This document shows, piece by piece, positions 17,212-26,008 of a stretch of DNA of 55,167 nt. The notes beneath the pieces were generated by a model. That model was not told where the DNA came from. It ran no database searches and saw only the letters and a list, made by a program, of their open reading frames with translations. The DNA lies in contig NZ_BMLX01000001.1 of the NCBI RefSeq assembly GCF_014645535.1, forward strand, positions 1 through 55,167, written 5' to 3'. Source of the stretch: Silvimonas iriomotensis. Lineage in GTDB: Bacteria > Pseudomonadota > Gammaproteobacteria > Burkholderiales > Chitinibacteraceae. The first letter of the stretch is position 1, and each line of letters starts with the position of its first letter. A program made the position numbers and the translations under genes.

Positions 17212-18153
17212 ATGGAACAACAACCCTGGGAGCGTCAGGTCCTGACGGACTTGCTGCAAGCCGGTTTGAAAGAGCAACGCCGTGCCCGTCGCTGGAACAT
17301 CTTTTTCCGCTTGCTGGGTTTTGGCATCGTGCTGCTGGTCATTGCCACCGCGATGGGCTGGTTTGGCGGCAAAGAGCTGGAAAGCGTCTCGGCCGGGCCG
17401 CATACCGCCATGGTCAGCATGAGCGGTGAAATCGCCGCCGACGGCGAAGCCAATATCGAAAACGTGCTTGATGGTGTCACTGCCGCGTATGACGACAAAA
17501 ACACCAAGGCCGTGATCCTCAATTTCAATAGTCCGGGTGGCAGCCCGGTGCAGGCCGGCCAGTTGCATGACGAACTGCTGCGCCTCAAGGCCAAATATCC
17601 GTCGATCCCGCTGTACGTGGTGATTAGCGATATCTGCGCCTCCGGTTGCTATTACGCTGCCGTGGCTGCAGACAAGATCTACGCCGACAAGGCATCCATG
17701 GTGGGCTCGATCGGCGTGCTGATGGATGGTTTCGGCTTTACCGGTACCATGGAAAAACTCGGGGTTGAGCGTCGCTTGCTCACTGCTGGCGCCAACAAGG
17801 GTTTTCTTGATCCGTATTCGCCGCTGAACGCCGCACAAAAGGGCAAGGCGCAAGCCATGCTTGATGAAATCCACCAGCAGTTTATTGATACCGTGAAGGC
17901 CGGGCGCGGTAAAAAGCTGGCGCTGGATAACCCGGATCTGTTCTCTGGCCTGGTGTGGACCGGCAGCACCGGCATCAAGCTGGGGCTGGTCGATGCGCTG
18001 GGTTCGGTCGACAGTGTGGCGCGCGATGTGGTGAAGGCGCCTGATGTGATCGACTTTACGCCGCAGCCCGGTTATTTTGATCGCTTCGCCCGCCGTATTG
18101 GCGTGGCAGCGGCAACACAGCTGGGCAGCCAGCTCAAGCTGTCTATTCACTGA
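17212..18153 (+). CDS. sppA: Signal peptide peptidase SppA-type (S49 family)
   Basis: A 313-residue inner-membrane serine peptidase that degrades cleaved signal peptides. One transmembrane segment lies at about residues 31-50. The Ser/Lys dyad is visible: Ser144 in DICASGCYYAA and Lys196 in TAGANKGFLD, 52 residues apart as in the short Bacillus-type SppA. FNSPGGSPVQ builds the oxyanion/substrate groove. This is the single-domain form, half the size of the tandem E. coli protein. It follows the Rieske gene after 82 bases and precedes motD by 31. Confidence 0.9.
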   Translation: MEQQPWERQVLTDLLQAGLKEQRRARRWNIFFRLLGFGIVLLVIATAMGWFGGKELESVSAGPHTAMVSMSGEIAADGEANIENVLDGVTAAYDDKNTKAVILNFNSPGGSPVQAGQLHDELLRLKAKYPSIPLYVVISDICASGCYYAAVAADKIYADKASMVGSIGVLMDGFGFTGTMEKLGVERRLLTAGANKGFLDPYSPLNAAQKGKAQAMLDEIHQQFIDTVKAGRGKKLALDNPDLFSGLVWTGSTGIKLGLVDALGSVDSVARDVVKAPDVIDFTPQPGYFDRFARRIGVAAATQLGSQLKLSIH

Positions 18154-18184
18154 TCAGAACTGATCCGGCAACGAGGGCGGGGCG

Positions 18185-18976
18185 ATGGCACGCAAAAAGC
18201 GCGAGGAGGAGCACGAAAACCACGAACGCTGGCTGGTTTCGTACGCGGACTTCATGACGCTGCTGTTTGCGTTTTTTGTGGTGATGTACGCCATCTCCTC
18301 GGTCAACGAAGGCAAGTACCGCGTGTTGTCCGACTCGCTGGTCAATGCCTTCCAGAACAACAACGCCAAGCCCTCGGTGGGCACGGCGCCGCAAGGCAAG
18401 CAGGTGATTGCGCCCATCGTCGCTCACCCCGAAAGCGCGCCCAAAGCGCCGGAAAACAACAAGCTGGAAGAACAGGCCAAGCGCATGAGCGGCATGGCCG
18501 ATGACCTGCGCGCCGCGCTGGGCCCGCTGATCCAGCAAGGTAAAGTCCGGGTGACGCAATCGGCCCGCGGCATTGCGGTTGAAATCAGCGATAGCGTGCT
18601 GTTTGATACCGCCAAGGCCGATCTGCAGAACACCTCCGCCACCGCCTTGCGTGCTGTGGCCCAGCGTTTGACCAGCACGGACAATCTGATCCAGGTGCAG
18701 GGTAATACCGACAACCAGCCGATCAAGTCAACCCAGTATCCGTCCAACTGGGAGCTTTCCGCCGCGCGCGCGGCCTCGGTGGTGCGGCTGTTTGCCGATA
18801 CCGGCATCGCGCCGGAACGCATGGTGGCCATGGGTTATGGCGAGTACCGCCCGGTTGAATCCAACGACACGCCGGATGGCCGAGCGCGCAACCGCCGCGT
18901 GACCATCAACATCCTGGCGGATAACCGCGACGATGTGTCGGTGCTGACGGCGTCGCAGCCGCAGCCAGCGCACTGA
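18185..18976 (+). CDS. motD: Flagellar motor stator protein MotD (MotB family)
   Basis: A 263-residue MotB-type stator subunit that anchors the motor to peptidoglycan. A short basic cytoplasmic tail is followed by one transmembrane helix (about 18-38) carrying the ion-binding aspartate D22 in SYADFMTLLFAFFVVMYA. The C-terminal OmpA-like domain has VQGNTDNQPIKS and NWELSAARAASVVRLFADTG, and ends in NRRVTINIL. The length and the MARKKREEEHENHERW start match MotD. Its partner MotC/MotA is not adjacent; the next gene, seven bases on, is a hybrid histidine kinase. Confidence 0.88.
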   Translation: MARKKREEEHENHERWLVSYADFMTLLFAFFVVMYAISSVNEGKYRVLSDSLVNAFQNNNAKPSVGTAPQGKQVIAPIVAHPESAPKAPENNKLEEQAKRMSGMADDLRAALGPLIQQGKVRVTQSARGIAVEISDSVLFDTAKADLQNTSATALRAVAQRLTSTDNLIQVQGNTDNQPIKSTQYPSNWELSAARAASVVRLFADTGIAPERMVAMGYGEYRPVESNDTPDGRARNRRVTINILADNRDDVSVLTASQPQPAH

Positions 18977-18983
18977 GGCCGCC

Positions 18984-20735
18984 ATGGCCTCTGTCTTTTT
19001 GCGCGATCCGCATGTGGTCTGGCGTACCACGCAACTGCTCTATCGCAACGCGCGGCTGGCCCAGGTCACCAGCCTGATCAATGCCAGTTGCCTGGCGTTT
19101 GCGCTGCGCATGGATGTCTCTAACACCGTGTTGCTGGTCTGGTGGACTTCCATGGCGCTGATCCTGCTGGGGCGCTTGTGGCTGGCAGAGCGCTTTCGTG
19201 TTGCCAGGCCGCGGCCCAATCAGGTGCTCAAGTGGCGTTACCGCTATTTCTTTGGCGTGATGCTCAGTGGCGTGGGCTGGGGCGTGGGCTGCTTGTGGTT
19301 TGGCATGAATGTGTCCGAAACCGCGCGTTTCTTCATTGCCTTGTTGCTGAGCGGGATGGCCGCCGGCTCGCTCCCCATTCTGGCGCCGTCGCAATGGGCG
19401 TTGCGCACTTATGTTGGTTTGTTGACGCTGCCGATGCTGATCTTCGCCGTGGTGCATCCGGGCCGCTTTGGCGCCATGTTCGCAGTCTTGCTGCTGGTGT
19501 TTATCTTCACCTTGCTGCGCAGCGCCGGCGAGTACCACCACGTGCTGATCGAAACCATCGGGCTGGACCAGGAAAAGGCGCGGCTGCTGGCTGATCTGAA
19601 AAGCGCGACGCAAGATCTGGAGCGCAGCGCGCGGGCCAAAGACGAGTTCCTGGCCGCCATCAGCCATGAAATCCGTACGCCCATGAACGGCATTCTGGGG
19701 ATGGCGCAGTTGCTGGCCAGCCAGCCGCTGCCGGGTTCACAACGTGAACAGGTCGAGATCATCCGCGCCTCAACCGATGCCTTGCTGGCCCAGATCAATG
19801 GCGTGCTGGATTATTCGCGCATTGAAGCCGGCCGGCTGGAACTGGCGCCGGCGCCGTTCTCTCCCCAGCAATTGCTTGATGACCTGCAGCGCATGTTTTT
19901 GCCGCAAGCGCAGGCGCAGGGTTTGCAGTTTTCCTGCCACCTTGGCGAGGACGTGCCGCCCGCGTTGCTGGGTGATGTCACGCGGCTGAAGCAGGTGCTG
20001 GTCAACCTGGTCGGTAATTCGCTCAAGTTCACCCGCCAGGGCGAAATCCGCATTGGTCTGAACCTGCGGGACCGGCTGGATGACCGGCTGATCATCTTGT
20101 GTTCGGTCAGCGATACCGGCCCTGGCGTGCCTCAGGACCGGCGCGAGGCCATCTTTTTGCCCTACACCCAGGCCGATAACCGGGTGGCATTGCAATACGG
20201 CGGTAGTGGCCTTGGGTTGACGATTTCCCGCCGACTGGTGGGGTTGATGGGCGGGCAGTTGTGGGTGGAAGACAACCCCGCTGGCGGCAGTATCTTTGCG
20301 TTTTCTGCCCAGTTGACGGTCAGCCAGGTGCCGCTGGCCCCGCCAGAACCGGTGGCCTTGCCGGCGCATGCCCTGCAGGTGCTGGTAGTGGATGACAACG
20401 CGGTCAATTGTCTTGTGGCGCGGCGTTTTCTGGAAAAACTGGGGCATCAGGTCACCGTGGCGCACGACGGGGATGCCGCGCTGGAGCGCGTGATGGAGCA
20501 GGCGTTTGACCTGATCCTGATGGATGTACAGATGCCGGTCATGGACGGGCTGACCGCCGCCTGGCATATCCGCCAGCTGGAGCGGGAAACCGGCGCGCGG
20601 CCCATCCGTATCGTCGCCCTGAGTGCCAACACTTCAGAGGCTGATCGCGAAGCCTGCATGGTAGCCGGCATGGATGACTTCCTGGAAAAACCGGTGCGCC
20701 AGGTGGAACTGGCCGCGCTGATCGGGCGGCTTTAA
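18984..20735 (+). CDS. Hybrid sensor histidine kinase/response regulator
   Basis: 583 residues. About six hydrophobic helices fill residues 20-190 and form a membrane sensor with almost no periplasmic part. A short coiled coil (DLKSATQDLERSARAKDEF) leads to the HisKA domain with His228 in SHEIRTPMNG, then the HATPase domain (NLVGNSLKFTRQG, DTGPGVP, GGSGLGLTISRRLVGLMGG). A C-terminal receiver has Asp514 in LILMDVQMPVMDG. There is no output domain and no HPt module, so a separate phosphotransfer protein is needed. Its ATG is seven bases after motD, so it is probably co-transcribed. It converges on the efflux operon with only 12 bases between the stops and no clear terminator. Confidence 0.9.
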   Translation: MASVFLRDPHVVWRTTQLLYRNARLAQVTSLINASCLAFALRMDVSNTVLLVWWTSMALILLGRLWLAERFRVARPRPNQVLKWRYRYFFGVMLSGVGWGVGCLWFGMNVSETARFFIALLLSGMAAGSLPILAPSQWALRTYVGLLTLPMLIFAVVHPGRFGAMFAVLLLVFIFTLLRSAGEYHHVLIETIGLDQEKARLLADLKSATQDLERSARAKDEFLAAISHEIRTPMNGILGMAQLLASQPLPGSQREQVEIIRASTDALLAQINGVLDYSRIEAGRLELAPAPFSPQQLLDDLQRMFLPQAQAQGLQFSCHLGEDVPPALLGDVTRLKQVLVNLVGNSLKFTRQGEIRIGLNLRDRLDDRLIILCSVSDTGPGVPQDRREAIFLPYTQADNRVALQYGGSGLGLTISRRLVGLMGGQLWVEDNPAGGSIFAFSAQLTVSQVPLAPPEPVALPAHALQVLVVDDNAVNCLVARRFLEKLGHQVTVAHDGDAALERVMEQAFDLILMDVQMPVMDGLTAAWHIRQLERETGARPIRIVALSANTSEADREACMVAGMDDFLEKPVRQVELAALIGRL

Positions 20736-20747
20736 GCACCACAGCGC

Positions 20748-22199
20748 TTACGAGCCGGTTCCGCCACCCAGTGCCTGCATCAGCGCCGCAGAATCAGCCA
20801 GCCGGTCTGCCCGGGCGGTGATTTCATCCAGCGCGCTTTGTTGTTGCTGGCGCTGGCTGTCGAGCAATTGCAGCATGCTCACGCCGCCCGCCGAATAACG
20901 TGAGCGGGTGGTCTGCAAAATGGCGTCGTTTTCTGCCCGCACCTGGTTGCGCGCGGCCAGCGTGCCGCTATCGGTATCGATGGCGGTCAGGGCATCGGCC
21001 ACTTGCTGCAGGCCCGTCAGCACGGTTTGCTGGTACGCAGCCGTGGCGCCTTGCCAGGCGGCCTCGGCGCCGCGTTTTCTGGCTTGCAGTTCACCGCCAT
21101 GAAACAGCGGCTGCATCAAGCCCAGCCCGATATTCCACACATTGAGCCCATTGGTCAGATCGTGCGCGCCCGTGCGCTCGGAACCCGCACTGCCAGACAA
21201 GGTAAGTTGCGGATACAGATTGGCTGTCGCCACGCCGACTTGCGCGCTGGCCTGATGCAGCAAGGCTTCTGCCGCGCGGATATCCGGCCGCTGGCGCGCC
21301 ATGGCGGAGGGCACCGTCAGCGGCAGATTGGCGGGCAGGGTGATCTCCTTCAGGTCAATATCCGTATCGGCCAGCTGCGATGGCGGCACGCCAAGGTACA
21401 CCGCCAGTTGGTGCGCCAGTTGTCCGGCCTGCTTTTGCAGCGGCGGCAACGCCGCCTGGGTCTGGGCGATCAGCGCGGCCTGGTTGTGCACATCCAGCCT
21501 GGCCACACCGCCGGCGCCCAGCCGCTGTTGCATGATCTGCAATTGCTGTTGCTGCGTGGCAAGCAGCTGCCGCGTGGTGTCGATCTGCGTGTGCACAGCG
21601 GCCAGCCGGATCGCCGCGGTGACAACGTTGCCCGCCACCGCCAGCCGCGCAGCCTGCAGCTCGAACGCCTGGTAATCCACCGTCGCACTCAGCGCTTCCA
21701 GTTGGCGCCGGTTGGCCCCGAACAGGTCAAACGTATACGCCACGTTCAGCGACACGTTGTACAGGTTGAAGGGCGGCGGGCTGGGCACATTGGTAATGCC
21801 AAAGGCGGCCAGGTCGATCTTCTGGCGCTGCGCACCCACTTTCAGATCGACTTGCGGGTATTCGGTGGCGCCGGTTTCGGCATTGAGTTGCTCTTGCGCC
21901 TGGCGCAGGCTGGCTTCGGCCTGGCGCAGACTCTGGTTGTGGGCCAGTGCCTGATCCACCCAGTCGTTGATGCGCGCTGAGCCAAACAAGGTCCACCAGC
22001 GCTCTGGCGCAGCATCGGCGTTGACCAGTTGCTGGCGGGCGCCGTCGGCCGCGGGCATGCTGGCAGCCGGTGGTGTGGTGCTCCACTGGTTAGTGGCGGG
22101 GGCGGCCGGGGTTTTGAAGTCAGGCCCGACCGCGCAAGCGCCCAGCGTACTGGCCAGCGTGATAAGACAAAGACGTGGCAAAAAGCGGGATGTGGTCAT
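20748..22199 (-). CDS. NodT-family outer-membrane efflux lipoprotein
   Basis: A 483-residue TolC-like channel of the RND/ABC exporter outer-membrane factor family. A lipoprotein signal peptide ends in the lipobox LGAC (Cys at about residue 22). The mature part has the two repeated OEP domains, each a long coiled-coil hairpin; the signature LAHNQSLRQAEASLRQAQ lies in the first. It is the last gene of a leftward five-gene operon, starting three bases after the permease stop. With the HlyD-type adaptor and the ABC pair it completes an envelope-spanning pump. Confidence 0.9.
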   Translation of the reverse strand: MTTSRFLPRLCLITLASTLGACAVGPDFKTPAAPATNQWSTTPPAASMPAADGARQQLVNADAAPERWWTLFGSARINDWVDQALAHNQSLRQAEASLRQAQEQLNAETGATEYPQVDLKVGAQRQKIDLAAFGITNVPSPPPFNLYNVSLNVAYTFDLFGANRRQLEALSATVDYQAFELQAARLAVAGNVVTAAIRLAAVHTQIDTTRQLLATQQQQLQIMQQRLGAGGVARLDVHNQAALIAQTQAALPPLQKQAGQLAHQLAVYLGVPPSQLADTDIDLKEITLPANLPLTVPSAMARQRPDIRAAEALLHQASAQVGVATANLYPQLTLSGSAGSERTGAHDLTNGLNVWNIGLGLMQPLFHGGELQARKRGAEAAWQGATAAYQQTVLTGLQQVADALTAIDTDSGTLAARNQVRAENDAILQTTRSRYSAGGVSMLQLLDSQRQQQQSALDEITARADRLADSAALMQALGGGTGS

Positions 22200-22202
22200 G
22201 AT

Positions 22203-23345
22203 TCAATCCAGCGTATTGCGGTAGAACTTGATGGCAATCAGCATCACCACCGTGGTGAACAGCATCAGCGGCCAGAGGCTGGGCCACAAATCGACCCAGC
22301 CGTTGCCCTTGAGCAAAATGCCGCGGATCAAGCGGTTGAAATAGGTCAGCGGCAGCACGTTGCCAATGTACTGCGCCCAGATCGGCATGCCCTGGAAAGG
22401 GAACATGAAGCCGCTCAGCAAGATATTGGGCAGAAAGTAGAACACCGTCAGTTGCATGGCTTGCAACTGGTTCTGGGCCAGCGATGAAAGCGTGATCCCC
22501 ACCATCAGGCTGGCCGCAATGAACAACAACGCGGCGCAATAGACGGCGATCAGGCTGCCGATCATGGGCACGTTGAATACCAGCCGGGCACCCAGCAGAA
22601 TGATGGTGGCCTGGATCAAGCCGATCACGATATAGGGAACGATCTTGCCGGTGATGACCTCGATCGGCCGCACCGGGGTGGCCAGCAGATTTTCCATGGT
22701 GCCGCGTTCGCGTTCGCGCGTCATGGCAAGGCCCGTCATCATGACCAGCGTCATCGATAGCACCACGCCCATCAGGCCCGGCACCACGTTGTACTGGGTG
22801 ATGCCTTCCGGGTTGTAGAGGCGATGCACGTTCACATCAAACGGTGCCGCTGCGCCATTCAGATGCGCCAGCGTGCCTTTCAGGTCCTTGTCCGCCACGC
22901 CTTGCACCAATTGCGGCACGGCGGCCAGCGCAGCAGACATGGCAGTCGGGTCAGTCGCGTCGGCCTCGATCAACATGGAGGGCCGCTCGCCGCGCACCAG
23001 TTTGCGGGTGAAGTCGGGCGGAATATTCAGCACAAACAGCACCTGCCCCTGGGCCAGTGCGGCCCGGCCGGATTGCTCATCCGGCAGTTCGCTGACGATA
23101 TGAAAGTAATCCGAGTTTTTCAGCGCGGCCACAAAACTGCGGGTGAATTCGCTGTTGTCCTGGGCAATCACCGCCGTGGGCATGTGGTGCGGGTCGGTAT
23201 TGATGGCAAAGCCGAACAGCAACATCTGCATGATGGGTACGCCCACGATCATGCCAAAGGTGATGCGGTCGCGTTTGAGCTGGAGGAACTCCTTGAGCAC
23301 GATGCTCCACCAGCGGGCAATCGAAAACCGATGCGGGCGGCTCAT
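22203..23345 (-). CDS. ABC-2 type exporter permease (YbhS/YbhR-like)
   Basis: A 380-residue ABC-2 membrane subunit. One transmembrane helix near residues 30-50 is followed by a large periplasmic domain (about 50-180), then five helices in the C-terminal half. The cytoplasmic MTREREERGT-like segment (MTRERERGTMENLLATPVRP) before helix 3 is typical. The ATG overlaps the end of the ATPase gene (ATGA), showing coupling. YbhS/YbhR and DrrB-like permeases are the closest relatives in memory. Only one permease gene is present, so it should form a homodimer, unlike the two-gene ybhSR system. Confidence 0.88.
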   Translation of the reverse strand: MSRPHRFSIARWWSIVLKEFLQLKRDRITFGMIVGVPIMQMLLFGFAINTDPHHMPTAVIAQDNSEFTRSFVAALKNSDYFHIVSELPDEQSGRAALAQGQVLFVLNIPPDFTRKLVRGERPSMLIEADATDPTAMSAALAAVPQLVQGVADKDLKGTLAHLNGAAAPFDVNVHRLYNPEGITQYNVVPGLMGVVLSMTLVMMTGLAMTRERERGTMENLLATPVRPIEVITGKIVPYIVIGLIQATIILLGARLVFNVPMIGSLIAVYCAALLFIAASLMVGITLSSLAQNQLQAMQLTVFYFLPNILLSGFMFPFQGMPIWAQYIGNVLPLTYFNRLIRGILLKGNGWVDLWPSLWPLMLFTTVVMLIAIKFYRNTLD

Positions 23346-24307
23346 GGTTTGGGCTCCGCAAAATTGTCGGTGGACTGGTTCATCATGTAGATAAACACGT
23401 CTTCCAGGCTGGTTTCGGCCGGTTCCAGTTTCAGGTGTTGCGCCTGGGCAATCTGCTTGAGCGTTTTTTCCAGTGCGTCGGCGTCTTTGCCGCTGACATG
23501 CAGCGCGTTGCCGAAGGCGACGGTTTGATCCACGCCGGCCTCGTGCCGCAGTTTTTCGGCCAGCGGCACCAGATTGTCGCCATGCAAAGACCAGGTATGC
23601 AGCGCCTGGCTGTCGATGATCTCTTGCGCGGTGCCCTGGGCCAGCAGGCTGCCGTAGGCGATATACGCCAGCTTGTGACAGCGTTCGGCCTCATCCATGT
23701 AGTGGGTGCTGACCAGCACGCTGATGCCCTCGGCGGCCAGCCGGTGCAGCTCTTCCCAGAAGTCGCGCCGGGCGGTGGGGTCAACGCCGGCGGTGGGTTC
23801 ATCCAGCAGTAAAAGCCGCGGTTCGTGCAGCATGCAGGCGGCCAGAGCCAGCCGCTGTTTCCAGCCGCCGGAGAGCGATCCGGTCAGTTGTTTGGCGCGG
23901 GAGGCCAGCCCCAGGTCTGCCAGCGCCTTGTCGACCTTTTGTTTGCGGTCGCGCATTTCATACATGCGGGCGATGAAATCCAGGTTCTCGCGGATGGTCA
24001 GGTCATCCCAGTAAGAGAACTTCTGCGTCATGTAGCCCACATGACGTTTGATTTCTGCGCTTTGCTTGAGGATATCGAACCCCAGGCAGGTTCCCGAGCC
24101 CGAGTCCGGCGTCAGCAGGCCACACATCATACGGATCGACGTCGTTTTGCCGCTGCCATTGGGGCCGAGAAAACCATAGATCTCGCCGCGCCCGACCTGC
24201 ATGTCCAGGTCTTTGACCACATGCTTGTCGCCAAAATGCTTGTTCAGCCCGTGTACATCAATGACCGGGCCGTCGGGCTTGTCGCCACGCGCTTGCGCAT
24301 CAGTCAT
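23342..24307 (-). CDS. ABC exporter ATP-binding protein
   Basis: A 321-residue ATPase with one nucleotide-binding domain: Walker A GPNGSGKTT (residues 48-56), Q-loop MTQKFSYWDDLT, signature LSGGWKQRLALA, Walker B LLLLDEPTAGVD and the switch histidine in STHYMDEAERC. A C-terminal extension of about 80 residues follows, as in drug and multidrug ABC-2 exporters. It overlaps the adaptor gene by eight bases and the permease by four. The E. coli counterpart YbhF has two fused domains; this protein has one, fitting a single homodimeric permease. Confidence 0.9.
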   Translation of the reverse strand: MTDAQARGDKPDGPVIDVHGLNKHFGDKHVVKDLDMQVGRGEIYGFLGPNGSGKTTSIRMMCGLLTPDSGSGTCLGFDILKQSAEIKRHVGYMTQKFSYWDDLTIRENLDFIARMYEMRDRKQKVDKALADLGLASRAKQLTGSLSGGWKQRLALAACMLHEPRLLLLDEPTAGVDPTARRDFWEELHRLAAEGISVLVSTHYMDEAERCHKLAYIAYGSLLAQGTAQEIIDSQALHTWSLHGDNLVPLAEKLRHEAGVDQTVAFGNALHVSGKDADALEKTLKQIAQAQHLKLEPAETSLEDVFIYMMNQSTDNFAEPKP

Positions 24308-25259
24308 TCAGGCGCACCTCAACCGGCTGGCCGGGGTGCAGGGCCGGCGCTTTTTTCACTTCCGGGTGAGCCTCGACCATGAACACCAGCTTGTTGCGGT
24401 TTTCGTTGCTGTAGATCACCGGGGGCGTGTATTCGACCTCGCTGGAAATAAACGTGATGCGTGCTGCGATATCACTGGCGCAGCCATCGCAATGCAGCGT
24501 CACTCCCTGGCCGGTTTTCAGATGGCCGACAGCGGCCTCTGGTACGAAGAAGCGCACTTTGATGTTCTCTGGCGGCAGCATGCGCACCACCGGATTACCG
24601 GCCGCGACCCATTCGCCAGTCTGGTAGAGGGTGTCAAAAACAAGGCCGCCACGAGTGGCGTCGACACTTTTCTGATCCAGTTTCCAGCTGGCTTGCTCGA
24701 CAGCGGCGCGCGCTGCGGCCACCTGGGCGGACTGCGCATTCATTTGTTGTTCACGCCCCGGCAGTTCGTCCACGGCAATCTGGTTTTTCAGCTGGGTGAC
24801 CTGCGCCGCCGCCGACTGCGCGCTGGCCCGCGAATCATCCAGTTGCTGGCGCGATACCCCGCCTGCGGCAAACTGGATTTCATCACGCTCCAGTTGCGCC
24901 TGGGCATGGTTGTAGGTGATTTGCGCGGCGGCCAGTTGCGCGCGGGTGACGCTGATTTCTGGCGGGCGCTTGCCGCTACGCATATCGGCCAGTTGCGCCA
25001 AAGCCACGCGCAATTGTTGCTGCGCCTGGCGTTGTGCGGCGGCTTCGTCTTGTGCTTCCAGCGCAAACAGGGGTTGCCCCTGGCGCACCTGCTGCCCGCG
25101 CTGGACGGATAACTGGTCCAGGCGGCCGGGTTGCGATGAAGACACGTACACGAACTCGCCTTCGACATAGCCTTGCCAGGTGTTTTTGGCGGGCTCGCTA
25201 CACCCGGCCAGCAGCAGCGCAAGGGCAGGGCAGAAGACGAGCAGGGGCAGATGACGCAT
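24300..25259 (-). CDS. HlyD-family periplasmic adaptor lipoprotein
   Basis: A 319-residue membrane-fusion protein. The start at 25259 has a perfect AAGGAG upstream. The signal peptide ends in the lipobox LAGC (Cys at about residue 20), so the protein is anchored to the inner membrane by lipid. A biotinyl-lipoyl half-domain (VYVSSSQPGRLDQLSVQRGQQVRQGQPLFAL) is followed by a long coiled-coil hairpin rich in Gln/Ala (about 65-190) and a beta-barrel. It links the ABC-2 permease to the NodT channel. It begins two bases after the TetR-type regulator gene ends. Confidence 0.9.
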   Translation of the reverse strand: MRHLPLLVFCPALALLLAGCSEPAKNTWQGYVEGEFVYVSSSQPGRLDQLSVQRGQQVRQGQPLFALEAQDEAAAQRQAQQQLRVALAQLADMRSGKRPPEISVTRAQLAAAQITYNHAQAQLERDEIQFAAGGVSRQQLDDSRASAQSAAAQVTQLKNQIAVDELPGREQQMNAQSAQVAAARAAVEQASWKLDQKSVDATRGGLVFDTLYQTGEWVAAGNPVVRMLPPENIKVRFFVPEAAVGHLKTGQGVTLHCDGCASDIAARITFISSEVEYTPPVIYSNENRNKLVFMVEAHPEVKKAPALHPGQPVEVRLND

Positions 25260-25261
25260 GG

Positions 25262-25906
25262 TTACTCCTTGCCAGGGCCCGCCATGCCATGCCGCAACAG
25301 GGCGGTCACGTGGCGGACAAGAACGGTGTTGTCGATATCCTGCATGCCGGGCCGCATGCGCCAGATACTGGCCGTAGCCAGTGGCATCATGCACATGGCC
25401 AGCACGGTGATGAACAGCAAGCGTGGCTCCAGTTCCGGATTGATCCGGCCCTGCTTCTGGCCGTCGGCAATCAGGGTGGATAACTGCATGACCCGGTCAA
25501 AGGGCAGGCGTCGCATCATGCGTTCACGCAGCATGCCCCCTTCGCTCAAGACCTCGCGCACCCACAGCAACGGTAGCCAGGGCCAGGTTTGCGCGCCGCC
25601 AATCATGCGGGCGACCATGTCGGTGATGACGCCTGTGGTATCCGTATCCGGTGCTGGCGGGGTCCAGACCAGTTCTACAAACGGCCAGACGCGCTCTTCC
25701 ACCACGGCATCCAGCAGCTGGTCACGGTTCTTGAAGTAGTAATGCACCATGGCCGGCGTTACTGCGGCGTCCTGCGCCACCTGGGCCAGCGTGGTTGCGG
25801 CAACGCCTTGATGCGCGAACAGGTTGGTCGCCGCATCCAGCAAAAGGGCGCGGGCGTTCTGGTCCAGGGCGGCGACGGGGCGGCCGCGGGGTCGGGTGCG
25901 GATCAT
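25262..25906 (-). CDS. TetR-family regulator of the exporter operon (CecR-like)
   Basis: 214 residues. The N-terminal TetR helix-turn-helix is clear: LLDAATNLFAHQGVAATTLAQVAQDAAVTPAMVHYYFKNRDQLLDAVV (about residues 22-68). The helical C-terminal domain would bind an inducer. It is the first gene of the exporter operon, and an AT-rich palindrome lies nine bases before its ATG, so it most likely represses itself and the four exporter genes. Gene order resembles cecR-ybhGFSR of E. coli. The start at 25906 is chosen over an in-frame TTG at 25942 that lies beyond the palindrome. No ligand can be predicted. Confidence 0.88.
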   Translation of the reverse strand: MIRTRPRGRPVAALDQNARALLLDAATNLFAHQGVAATTLAQVAQDAAVTPAMVHYYFKNRDQLLDAVVEERVWPFVELVWTPPAPDTDTTGVITDMVARMIGGAQTWPWLPLLWVREVLSEGGMLRERMMRRLPFDRVMQLSTLIADGQKQGRINPELEPRLLFITVLAMCMMPLATASIWRMRPGMQDIDNTVLVRHVTALLRHGMAGPGKE

Positions 25907-25914
25907 GCTTTTCA

Positions 25915-25934
25915 AACTAATTAATGAATTAGTT
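25915..25934 (-). promoter_or_regulatory. Palindromic operator upstream of the TetR gene
   Basis: Perfect inverted repeat AACTAATT-aatg-AATTAGTT (25915-25922 / 25927-25934), nine bases before the TetR ATG. It is fully AT-rich in a GC-rich neighbourhood and has the size of a TetR-dimer site. Its place, at the expected start of the operon mRNA, fits autorepression. Confidence 0.65.
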
Positions 25935-25961
25935 AATTTCAAGCCCGAATCGCCAGCAAAT

Positions 25962-25993
25962 AAAAAAGCCCCGCATCAGCAGGGCTTTTTTTT
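25962..25993 (-). terminator. Terminator of lplT
   Basis: AAAAAAGCCC / GGGCTTTTTT arms (25962-25971 / 25982-25991) with additional G-C pairs inside and a T-run on both strands. It lies 16 bases after the lplT stop and isolates that gene from the exporter operon. Confidence 0.85.
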
Positions 25994-26008
25994 GATCAAA
26001 GGCAAATC

